Shown one piece after another: positions 1 to 7,000 of a stretch of DNA of 9,675 bases (position 1 is its first letter; each line of letters begins with the position of its first letter). Source of the stretch: Victivallales bacterium (GTDB taxonomy: Bacteria > Verrucomicrobiota > Lentisphaeria > Oligosphaerales > Oligosphaeraceae); NCBI GenBank assembly GCA_017543165.1, contig JAFYGL010000378.1, positions 1 through 9,675 on the forward strand, given 5' to 3'. Below the pieces are notes generated by a model. It was given only the letters and a program-made list of their open reading frames with translations. It was not told where the DNA came from and made no database searches. The position numbers and the translations under genes were made by a program.

Positions 1-1
1 C

Positions 2-253
2 AAGCTGTCGTACCAGGTGAAGGAAAAGCTGCCGATGGACGAGGCCACATTGGATAAATTCCGCGCACTGGAGACACGCCTCCGCCAGGAATATGTGGCC
101 TGCCAGGAAGAGGCCCGCAAACTGCTGAAGGAAAACAAGACAGACGAGGCAAAGAAGATGCTTGATGAAAACGTGGCGAAGCAGTCCGATGCATTGATGC
201 AGCTGTTCAAGGAAATACTTGCGCCATTTGAAGTCAAGGACGCCGCCGAATAG
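2..253 (+). CDS. C-terminal part of an unidentified helical protein (possibly a C69-type dipeptidase)
   Basis: The reading frame is open from the first complete codon at base 2 and ends at a TAG at 251-253, so this is the 3' end of a gene starting outside the window. The GTG at 17 has no ribosome-binding site and is not a convincing start. The visible 83 residues are rich in Lys, Glu, Ala and Leu and should form long amphipathic helices: a first helix around DEATLDKFRALETRLRQEY and a second from about residue 50 to the end. The pattern 'EEARKLLKENKTDEAKKML' followed by a helix and a short tail resembles the C-terminus of C69-family dipeptidases as I remember them, but no catalytic residue is in view, so this is only a guess. 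Its last nine sense codons lie inside the 31-bp repeat found again at 9597-9627. The AraC-type gene starts 34 bp downstream. Confidence 0.75.
   Translation, partial: KLSYQVKEKLPMDEATLDKFRALETRLRQEYVACQEEARKLLKENKTDEAKKMLDENVAKQSDALMQLFKEILAPFEVKDAAE
222..252 (+). repeat. 31-bp direct repeat, left copy (candidate attachment site)
   Basis: Bases 222-252 are identical, without a gap, to 9597-9627. The identity stops at 221 (G here, A in the right copy) and at 253 (G here, A in the right copy). The repeat covers the last nine sense codons of the upstream gene plus the first two bases of its stop, so the stop is TAG here and TAA in the right copy. The identity is seen directly. Its reading as an attL-like junction is inference. 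Confidence 0.9.
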
Positions 254-287
254 AAAGCAGCAATGAACTGCCTGCCGTTGGGGAATA

Positions 288-1169
288 ATGGAAGAAATCT
301 ACAAATACAGCGGGAAGCAGATTTTCAAGGAAGGTATTCCAGTCGCCGTCTCCCTTGGCAAAGGAAGCAACCGCGGGAACATCCCCCAGCACTGCCATGA
401 TTTTCTTGAACTGGTGTTTGTTGCTGGGGGTAGCATGGTGCATACCCTCAACTTCTCATCTGGCAGACAGGTGTCATACGCACTGGTTGCAGGTGATGTT
501 TTCGCCATTCTTCCTGGCGAATCACATTTCTACAGTGAATCATGCAATGTGCTGTACTACAATGTGATGTTCGACTTCAACATGCTGAAAGGCGAACTAG
601 AGGGAATGTCCAGCCTGGAATCATACAAAACCCTGTTTGCCAGAGACATGGTACGCACAAAGATACATCTTGCATACCATGAAAAAATCACCCTTGAGAC
701 CCAGATACGCAAAATTGCTGGCGAATTATCGATGCAGCGCCCTGGATACGTCCAATTTGTCAAAGGCGCCCTGTTGGAAGTGCTGATAACAATACTTAGG
801 CAGAGGCCTGTCGTGCTCCATGGCGATTCGCGCTATGATTATATCGGCATAGCCAAGTGCATTTCCTGCATGGAGAATGCTCCCGAAAAGGCACTTAGCG
901 CCAAGGAACTTGCCAGCATCGCAGGCATCAGCCAATCCCATCTCTATGTGCGCTTCAAGGAGGCAACTGGCCTTTCACCAAATGAATATCTGCTGAATCT
1001 AAGGCTTGAAAAGGCATGCTCAATGCTTCTGGAAAGAGATTGCATCATTGGCGAAATAGCGCTGGATTGCGGCTTCTGCGACAGCAACCACTTCATAAAA
1101 TCATTCAGGAAACGTTATAATCTGACACCAGGGCAATTTCGCAGGCAGTTCTTGATATTGGCAAAGTAG
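288..1169 (+). CDS. AraC/XylS-family transcription regulator
   Basis: This is a 293-residue DNA-binding regulator of normal AraC-family length. Residues about 20-110 look like the N-terminal cupin ligand-binding domain: 'HCHDFLELVFVAGG' gives the typical His-x-His/Glu pattern and 'GDVFAILPGESHFY' the second cupin strand pair. Residues about 186-290 form the double helix-turn-helix domain, with 'LSAKELASIAGISQSHLYVRFKEATG' split across helix-turn-helix 1 and the conserved signature 'IGEIALDCGFCDSNHFIKSFRKRYNLTPGQFRR' over helix-turn-helix 2. The ATG at 288 has only a weak GGGG at 280-283 as ribosome-binding site. It lies 34 bp after the upstream stop with no clear promoter between, so read-through is likely. 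Such regulators usually bind a sugar and activate neighbouring catabolic genes. The divergence-free layout and the spacer downstream suggest it controls 1485-9455. The ligand cannot be told from sequence. Confidence 0.93.
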   Translation: MEEIYKYSGKQIFKEGIPVAVSLGKGSNRGNIPQHCHDFLELVFVAGGSMVHTLNFSSGRQVSYALVAGDVFAILPGESHFYSESCNVLYYNVMFDFNMLKGELEGMSSLESYKTLFARDMVRTKIHLAYHEKITLETQIRKIAGELSMQRPGYVQFVKGALLEVLITILRQRPVVLHGDSRYDYIGIAKCISCMENAPEKALSAKELASIAGISQSHLYVRFKEATGLSPNEYLLNLRLEKACSMLLERDCIIGEIALDCGFCDSNHFIKSFRKRYNLTPGQFRRQFLILAK

Positions 1170-1178
1170 AGGATTATT

Positions 1179-1197
1179 CCCTGGAATAAAACCAGGG
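1179..1197 (+). other. small hairpin after the regulator gene
   Basis: CCCTGG (1179-1184) and CCAGGG (1192-1197) can pair across a 7-base loop, 9 bases after the regulator's stop codon. No T-tract follows, so it is not a standard Rho-independent terminator. It may slow read-through or protect the mRNA 3' end. Confidence 0.3.
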
Positions 1198-1396
1198 CAT
1201 CACAAACCCAGCTGCCCACTGTCCACTGTAATATCTTCATCACAATGAGAGTATATCTAATCCTGATATATGCTTTCATTTATTAAAATCATAGGATTAT
1301 ACTATTTTTTAATAATATTACACTATGCAAATAATTGATTGTTTCATATAATTATTTCAGATGATTTTTTACGCGCCCTGTTTCCCAGTGGGCCAG

Positions 1397-1425
1397 TTCC
1401 TCACGGAAACTAAGTTTTTTATAAT
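1397..1425 (+). promoter_or_regulatory. candidate sigma-70-type promoter with perfect -10 and poor -35
   Basis: TATAAT at 1420-1425 matches the -10 consensus exactly. The hexamer 17 bp upstream, TTCCTC at 1397-1402, is a poor -35, which is typical of promoters needing an activator. Transcription would begin near 1431-1433, about 53 bases before the ATG at 1485. The CTGTTTCCCA motif would then lie at about -54 to -45, a usual place for an AraC-type activator. Confidence 0.45.
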
Positions 1426-1426
1426 G

Positions 1427-1447
1427 CTCTGTTCCCTAAGAACAGAG
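1427..1447 (+). other. perfect 8-bp hairpin in the leader of the enzyme operon
   Basis: CTCTGTTC (1427-1434) and GAACAGAG (1440-1447) are perfect inverted repeats around the 5-base loop CCTAA. If the promoter at 1397-1425 is used, the hairpin lies at or just inside the 5' end of the mRNA, where it could stabilise the transcript. As DNA it could instead be a dyad operator. Its left arm runs into CTGTTCCC, close to the CTGTTTCCC motif at 1378 and at 3985. Confidence 0.5.
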
Positions 1448-1484
1448 TGAAATTATTACGATACGGGAATTTAGGAGCAATGAC

Positions 1485-3038
1485 ATGAAATTGAATTACG
1501 GCGAATACCTGGAAAAAGTCAAGGGATGCTGGGCTGGCAAGAACATTGGCGGCACCCTTGGCGCGCCCATGGAGGGGCAGATGAGGATGCACGATGTCAG
1601 TTTCTACACCCAGGAGCTGAATGGCGTACCCGAACCCAATGACGACCTGGATTTGCAGCTCATCTGGCTGGCGGCAGTGGAAATCAACGGGCTGGACCAG
1701 ATTACGCCGCACCTTCTTGGCGAATACTGGCACCAGAGCATCACGGCTCCTTGCGGCGAGTACACAGTGTGCAAGCTGAACGTGGCAAACGGCATCATGC
1801 CGCCTCTGTCGGGCGCAGTCAACAACGACACCTACAAGCACAGCAACGGCGCATGGATACGCAGCGAGATATGGGCATGCCTCTGCCCTGGCGCACCAGA
1901 CCAGGCAATAAAATACGCGTACATCGACAGCTGCGCGGACCATTGCGAAGAAGGCATCTGGGCGGAAATGTTCACCGCCGCGCTGGAAGCCGCCGCCTTC
2001 GTGGAGGACAATCCACGCAGGCTGATACAGATTGCGCTGTCCAAGGTGCCCGCCTCGTCGGAGCTGGCAAAGGCGGTCAACGAGGCCATTGCCTGCCATG
2101 ACAGCGGAAAGAGCTGGAGGGAGGCGAGGGAAAAGCTGATGGCGGACTTTGACATTGCCAACTACCGCGCTGCGGTGAACATCGGCTTCGTCATCATCGG
2201 CCTGCTCTACGGCGAAGGCGACTTTGACAAATCGATCTGCACCGCGGTGAACTGCGGGGACGACACGGATTGCACAGGCGCCACGGTCGGCTCCATCTTC
2301 GGCATAATGAAGGGATACTCCAGCATTCCAAAGCGCTGGCTGGAGCCCATAGGCGAGGCAATAAGCACGATATGCATCAACCACTTCGGCTACGCGTTCC
2401 TGTACGGCCTCCCCAAGACGCTGAAGGAACTCACGGAAAGGACCGCCAGGGCGGCGCTTGCCGCGGCGGGCGCCAATCCGTTCCTGGCGCAGCTTGTCAA
2501 CGAGCCGAGCAGCGTAGGCAAGGAGGAACTTGAAGGACTTGTTCAGAGTGAAATGGCCTCCCGTCTCCTCGCCCTGCCCCTCTACTACCAGGATTTCCAG
2601 CTGCAGTTCGCCGCAACACTGCGTGTGGAGTATCCAGAGGGGCCACTGGTGCTGCCTGGGCAGGAACTGCCGCTTCGCCTCACGGTGACCGATTCGATTC
2701 ATGTATGCGCCATGTTCAAGATGCGCTGGAGGAACCTGCCCCAGGGCTGGTCGGCGACGCCTGGGATGCTTTGCTGCGCCATAAGGTCGGACTGCGCCGT
2801 AATAAATGAATGCAGAATCACCGTCGGCGAGTTCGAGGATTGCTTCCAGGACCTGGAGCTTGAAATTGAGATGGATGGCCGCCGCCAGCGCCAGACCATC
2901 AAAATACCAGTGTTGTTAAAAGATTCTGTAAATTACGATGTGTACGCCGAAAGCGAGCAGTCATATCGTTGCAGGACACGTATCGCCGCTGGAAGGCGGA
3001 ATCGTCCGCTTTCCGAAAATGCAATGCCCCAGATGTAG
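1485..3038 (+). CDS. ADP-ribosylglycohydrolase-fold protein with C-terminal extension
   Basis: This 517-residue protein starts at an ATG 7 bases after AGGAG (1473-1477). Residues 1 to about 325 match the ADP-ribosylglycohydrolase (ARH/DraG-like) fold: '[18 protein letters not shown]' near residues 14-31 is the N-terminal glycine-rich motif, 'NDDLDLQ' at about 52-58 occupies the place of the usual T-D-D-T metal motif, and '[18 protein letters not shown]' from residue 256 is the C-terminal metal-binding loop, with D259, D260 and D262. Classical members remove ADP-ribose from proteins or small molecules with two magnesium ions. The setting beside glycoside-degrading genes and the changed first motif suggest another N- or O-glycoside substrate, which is inference. 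Residues about 345-517 are an extra part, apparently beta-rich in the middle. No signal peptide is seen, so it is probably cytoplasmic. The last 20 residues are basic and low in conservation signals. Confidence 0.88.
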   Translation: MKLNYGEYLEKVKGCWAGKNIGGTLGAPMEGQMRMHDVSFYTQELNGVPEPNDDLDLQLIWLAAVEINGLDQITPHLLGEYWHQSITAPCGEYTVCKLNVANGIMPPLSGAVNNDTYKHSNGAWIRSEIWACLCPGAPDQAIKYAYIDSCADHCEEGIWAEMFTAALEAAAFVEDNPRRLIQIALSKVPASSELAKAVNEAIACHDSGKSWREAREKLMADFDIANYRAAVNIGFVIIGLLYGEGDFDKSICTAVNCGDDTDCTGATVGSIFGIMKGYSSIPKRWLEPIGEAISTICINHFGYAFLYGLPKTLKELTERTARAALAAAGANPFLAQLVNEPSSVGKEELEGLVQSEMASRLLALPLYYQDFQLQFAATLRVEYPEGPLVLPGQELPLRLTVTDSIHVCAMFKMRWRNLPQGWSATPGMLCCAIRSDCAVINECRITVGEFEDCFQDLELEIEMDGRRQRQTIKIPVLLKDSVNYDVYAESEQSYRCRTRIAAGRRNRPLSENAMPQM

Positions 3039-3059
3039 AATTAACCATGAATATTCCTG

Positions 3060-3074
3060 AAATCACAGTGATTT
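3060..3074. promoter_or_regulatory. 15-bp near-perfect palindrome (candidate operator)
   Basis: AAATCAC (3060-3066), a central A, then GTGATTT (3068-3074) form a perfect dyad with a 1-bp centre in the 62-bp gap before the pseudopilin-like gene, ending 12 bases before its AGGAG. The tight spacing suits a dimeric repressor better than an RNA hairpin. No protein of that kind is visible in the window. Confidence 0.35.
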
Positions 3075-3100
3075 TCATCCAAGCACAGGAGAAGAAGAAA

Positions 3101-3943
3101 ATGAACACACATGGAAAGAAACCTTTTTCACTCAATTTTACGCTAATTGAATTGCTTGTCGTAATTGCAATAATCGCCATACTGGCTGCCATGCTGCTGC
3201 CAGCATTGAGCAAGGCCAGAAGCAAAGCCAGGGCGATTTCCTGCATAAACAATTTGAAAACGATTGGCCTTGGGGCAAACTTGTATATGGACGACCACAA
3301 CGGACGCCTCCTGCATACCTACACGAAGACGGCTGGGGTGGATGGCGGATTCTACAACATCCTGTCAGGAATAAGAGAAGATGGTGGCAAAAGCGCAACA
3401 GGTTCAGGCTATGGCTGCGACTACTATGGCTGGACAAGGAGCGCAGGCACGTTCTGGTGCCCTGACACCAATGCGCCCATGGGCGCTGCCAGCAGCAAGC
3501 GTTACCAATACACCAGCTATGGAATCAACGCAGCCATAGGCGCAGGCCATAATGACAACAATGGCAAGCGCTGCCAGATTTCACTGCCCGCGGTTTTCCA
3601 GCCCAGTGTCGCCCTTCTCGTCAGTGATAAAATGAGTTGGTCCAGCTACAGTGTGCTGAATTACAATAATCTTGCGTATCGCCACGGCGGCGCCGACATA
3701 AACACCAGCGGAAGCATGCGTACAGGAGAAAATGCAGACGAAAGTTCAAAGGCGGCGACTGGCAAGGCAAACATCGTATATGTCGATGGCCATGCGGAGG
3801 CAAAAAAGCCGCTCGAACTCCTCAGCATACCCAATTCGGAAGTCAGAAGCACAGAGTATCCGAAGGATTTTAGCCGCAATAGCATATACAACTTCCTTCT
3901 CATAGGCTTTGACTATAACAGCCGCTGTTCGCCTTTCAACTGA
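3101..3943 (+). CDS. Type II secretion/type IV pilin-like protein (prepilin N-terminus, DGH motif near C-terminus)
   Basis: The ATG at 3101 has AGGAG at 3087-3091 with 9-base spacing, which rules in this start over the in-frame ATGs at 2969 and 3047. The 280-residue product begins with a short basic leader ([12 protein letters not shown]) and then '[20 protein letters not shown]', the class III prepilin signal: cleavage before Phe, Glu at +5 and one hydrophobic helix that anchors the protein in the membrane. The residue before the cut is Asn, not the usual Gly. '[31 protein letters not shown]' continues the conserved helix. Near residues 190-235 the family's H-x-DG signature appears in split form: 'RHGG', then about 23 inserted residues, then '[14 protein letters not shown]'. 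Such proteins are greatly expanded in Lentisphaerae and Planctomycetes and often sit next to glycoside hydrolases or sulfatases. Their exact role is not established. Here it is embedded in the enzyme operon. Confidence 0.9.
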   Translation: MNTHGKKPFSLNFTLIELLVVIAIIAILAAMLLPALSKARSKARAISCINNLKTIGLGANLYMDDHNGRLLHTYTKTAGVDGGFYNILSGIREDGGKSATGSGYGCDYYGWTRSAGTFWCPDTNAPMGAASSKRYQYTSYGINAAIGAGHNDNNGKRCQISLPAVFQPSVALLVSDKMSWSSYSVLNYNNLAYRHGGADINTSGSMRTGENADESSKAATGKANIVYVDGHAEAKKPLELLSIPNSEVRSTEYPKDFSRNSIYNFLLIGFDYNSRCSPFN

Positions 3944-3956
3944 GGCCCCTCAGTTG
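3937..3956 (+). other. inverted repeat 1 of 4, overlapping the pseudopilin stop codon
   Basis: CAACTGAGG (3937-3945) and CCTCAGTTG (3948-3956) are perfect inverted repeats with a 2-base centre; as RNA the stem would be 8 bp with a 4-base loop. The TGA stop (3941-3943) lies within the left arm. No T-tract follows. Confidence 0.6.
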
Positions 3957-3962
3957 ATATGC

Positions 3963-3978
3963 CAGCAAACATTTGCTG
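3963..3978 (+). other. inverted repeat 2 of 4
   Basis: CAGCAAA (3963-3969) and TTTGCTG (3972-3978) are perfect inverted repeats with a 2-base centre (CA). It abuts the next inverted repeat directly with no gap. Confidence 0.55.
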
Positions 3979-4021
3979 AATTCTCTGTTTCCCATTGCAT
4001 GCTCATGGGAAACAGAGAATT
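3979..4021 (+). other. inverted repeat 3 of 4: perfect 17-bp stem, 9-base loop
   Basis: AATTCTCTGTTTCCCAT (3979-3995) pairs perfectly with ATGGGAAACAGAGAATT (4005-4021) around TGCATGCTC. The stem is strong enough to form in RNA, but it is followed by TAAAAAATGG, not a T-run, so it does not fit a simple + strand terminator. It contains CTGTTTCCCA, also found at 1378-1387 in the other main spacer. It could be a stabilising 3'-end hairpin for the pseudopilin mRNA, a processing site that uncouples expression of the large enzyme, or a dyad operator. Confidence 0.7.
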
Positions 4022-4030
4022 AAAAAATGG

Positions 4031-4060
4031 TAACTATTTATCTTTCGTACTTAATAGTTA
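4031..4060 (+). promoter_or_regulatory. inverted repeat 4 of 4: 8-bp arms, 14-bp spacer
   Basis: TAACTATT (4031-4038) and AATAGTTA (4053-4060) are perfect inverted repeats, with centres of the arms about 22 bp apart, two helical turns. This spacing suits a dimeric DNA-binding protein. It lies 28-35 bp upstream of the large enzyme's start and AT-rich promoter-like bases surround it. Confidence 0.45.
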
Positions 4061-4094
4061 ACTCTGATGAAAGTATTATAAAGGAGAAATGGTG

Positions 4095-7000
4095 ATGAGA
4101 ATATATCTGGCGTTGGTAGTTTTGATTGGTATCCAGGCTCTTTGCGGAGAAGCAATCCACCTGGTGAAAAGCGCCACATTTACCAAGGCATCAGAATTCA
4201 TGCCGTTGAAGGAGGACAAGCACTATCGCCTGAAGTTCAATGTCATGGGCGGCAATGGAAAACTGGAGGTGAAGTTATGGCAGTTCACTGCGGGAAAAAG
4301 GGAAATAGGCGCGTACAATGTCAAGGCGCAGATTGAGACGGAGACTCGTCTCACCGAAGACATCAAGGCAGGAAGCAGGGTATTCTGGGTGGAGGATGCT
4401 TCCAAGTGGAAAGTTCCGCAGCAGGGCAACATAGCCGTCTTCAACGCAATGCAGGACCAGAGCGATTTGCCCAATTTCAAGATTGCATATTATGTGAAAA
4501 CCGTTGAAAGCACTGGTGATAAATGGAAAATTGAGGTGAGCAATCCAGTTGGATTCAATGTGCCTGCGGGGAGTGGCGTGCGCCTTCACTGCGATGGCGA
4601 CCGAATGTCCTTTGACCTGCGGCTGCCGTCCGGCAGGCAATTCGCAAGCATCATAGGGCCTGCTTCAAAAGGCAATGGCAGGCAAAAAGGCTATTTCTGG
4701 AAAGGGAGTGCCTTTGCACAGTTGTATTTGCGCACAGATTCCCCTGAGCCAGTCGAAGTCACTGGCATTTCACTGGAGGAAATATCAGATGCTGAATTAG
4801 AGGACATGGAAAAACAGCAGGCTGCCAGGCTGCTTGCCGAAGAGCAGAAGATTCGCCCGTACGGACATACCAAAATCTTCAAGGAGGAAGACAATTGCTG
4901 GGAGTTCAATAATGTCTTCAACGTGTGGGCGGGCATAAACCAGAAGTCAATCCAGATCCGCGCGGCGCAGTTTGAATGCGATTTCAAGTCACCAGTGCCA
5001 GGCTTTGTGCAATTCCGCTTCACCCAGATGCTGGACGGCAAGAAGGTCACCAGGGAACTCCCCGTGCAGTCAGTGATACCTGACAACGAGTATCGCCGAT
5101 ATCGCTTTGCACTGTCAGATTCACATGGATGGGACAGGAACAGCCCTCTTGTTGGCTGGAGTTTCTGCTTCAGATACTATATGGACAGGGACGAAATAAT
5201 AGGCTTCAGAAATCCTGTTCTGCTGGAGGAGGAAAACTTGCTTGTGGGTGCTGCATCCTGGCGGCAGGGCGTACCTCTGGCGATGCCAGACGTGCGTCCT
5301 CTCGGCAAATATCATATAGAGTGGAAAGGAGGCCTTTGCCCTGGTGTTGAGTTGCGTTTCTATGATTACATGCAGAGGCTCTTGCCTGAATCAGCAATGT
5401 TGAAACCAGGAGAATCGGGAATTGATTTCAGTGTGCCAGAAATGACAGTCAGGGCGGAGGCCGTTCTGCTGAAAAACGGCGAAGGACATCCCAGCCTCAC
5501 AACAGTTGATTTCCGTCGTCGCTATACTCCCGAACTGTTTTGGCGCGGACAGTGGATATGGACACAGTTCGATGAACTGGGGCCATTCCAGTCGAATGTG
5601 TGCTTTTGCAAGGAATTCGATTTGCCTGAGGAGACGGAGATGGCGGCCATCGCGGTCATGGCCGATGACTTGTCTGAAACCAGAATCAACGGCAAGGTAG
5701 TAGGATTCACATGGCTTTTTTCAGAGCCAAAGCGCTTTATGATTGAAAAGCATCTCAAGCCTGGCCGCAACAAAGTGGAAATCAGGGTTTACAACGGCAC
5801 ACTCAACGCGGGATTGTGCTCTGACATATATATTCGCCTCCGTTCAGGCAAAGAAATCAAACTGGAGACAGACAAGACCTGGCGCTGGCATCATACAGGC
5901 AAGAGCAAGGAATTTCCCTTGAAATATGAAAATGCGGCAATCGAACTTGGTGCACCTGCCACCACGCCTCCCTGGGCAGCAACAATTCGCCTCGCATACG
6001 CAGGACCACAGGGGGAATTTGACTTGAAGCAGTCCGTAAACGGCGAATTCAAGGCGGTACTCAGGCATCCTGTGATTTCAATCGTCCGCACCATGAAATT
6101 CGTGCGCCGCTGCGCCTCTGGGAAAAAACAGGATTTCCTGCTTCCCGTGCAGATAAAGGAAAACAACGATGGCACTGTGACAGTGAAATATCCCAAAATA
6201 CGCCCGACGGAAGAGGCAAGCCAGGTCTTTCTGGAGGACGATTTCTGGAGTATAAAGGGCAATAGGGCACTTGCCTCGCTTCCTGCGCAGAAGACGGTTT
6301 CGAAAGGTCTTCAGAAGGCGGAGCTTGTCGGCGTCGGGAGACGCGTGATGATTAAGTTCAACGGGCAGCTTTACGACCCCGCGTTCTTGCAGACCAACGA
6401 ATACGAACGCATGGCTCCAGCACTTAAGCAGGGCTTTCGCAATTTTGTAGTGCTGGCGCCATTCAATGACTTCTGGCTTGAAGAGGGCAAATACGATTTC
6501 AGCAAACTGGACAACAAGATAGAACAACTACTGACAGTTGCGCCTGATGGCGTGTTTCTGCTTGACATCCGCTTCTGGATGCCTGAATGGTGGTTAAAGC
6601 GGCATCCAGACGATACGACAGTATATGCGAATCCAAAGCAACCCCGCAACACCTACATGGACATGCAGGCGCTCGGCTCTAAAAACTGGCTTGCCGCGAC
6701 TGAGGCCCCGCTCCAGGCACTGGTCAAGCATATATCTCAAAGTTTCTACGCAGACCGTATCTGGGGGGCGAATATCGGCGAGAGCCGCAACGGAGAGTGG
6801 TTTTGGAACCGTTCGGACAACACAGAAAAGTTCGCCGTGCCAGGCTTCAGTCCTTCTGAACTGAAGGCTTTCAGGCAGAGCTTGAAAAAGCGCTACGGCA
6901 CAGACGAGGCCCTTGCAAAGGCCTGGAACATGCCTGGACTAAGTTTCGAGACTGCGCAGTTTCCAGACCCTGAACTCAGGAAGGTCGGCGATGTGGGCGG

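Larger units (their letters stand above)
1198..1484 (+). promoter_or_regulatory. AT-rich regulatory spacer upstream of the enzyme operon
   Basis: The stretch between the regulator and the ADP-ribosylglycohydrolase-fold gene has no convincing reading frame. From about 1250 to 1370 it is very AT-rich. The last 110 bases hold, in order, a CTGTTTCCCA motif (1378-1387), an imperfect inverted partner GGAAAC (1405-1410), a perfect TATAAT (1420-1425), an 8-bp hairpin (1427-1447) and an AGGAG ribosome-binding site (1473-1477). A second TATA-like hexamer, TATACT, sits at 1298-1303. This is where the operon promoter and regulator sites most likely lie. Confidence 0.6.

Noticed and set aside
1419..2702. 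427-residue open frame on the minus strand
   Set aside because: It lies opposite the well-supported ADP-ribosylglycohydrolase-fold gene, has no family features and is explained by the GC-rich codon use of that gene. It also runs into the promoter region.
2969..3100. Longer start for the pseudopilin-like protein at 2969
   Set aside because: It would overlap the upstream gene and put 44 extra residues before a class III signal that must be close to the N-terminus. AGGAG at 3087 supports 3101.
3979..4021. 17-bp hairpin as a Rho-independent terminator
   Set aside because: The base after the stem on the + strand begins an A-rich, not T-rich, run, and on the minus strand there is no suitable T-run either. 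Kept only as an inverted repeat.
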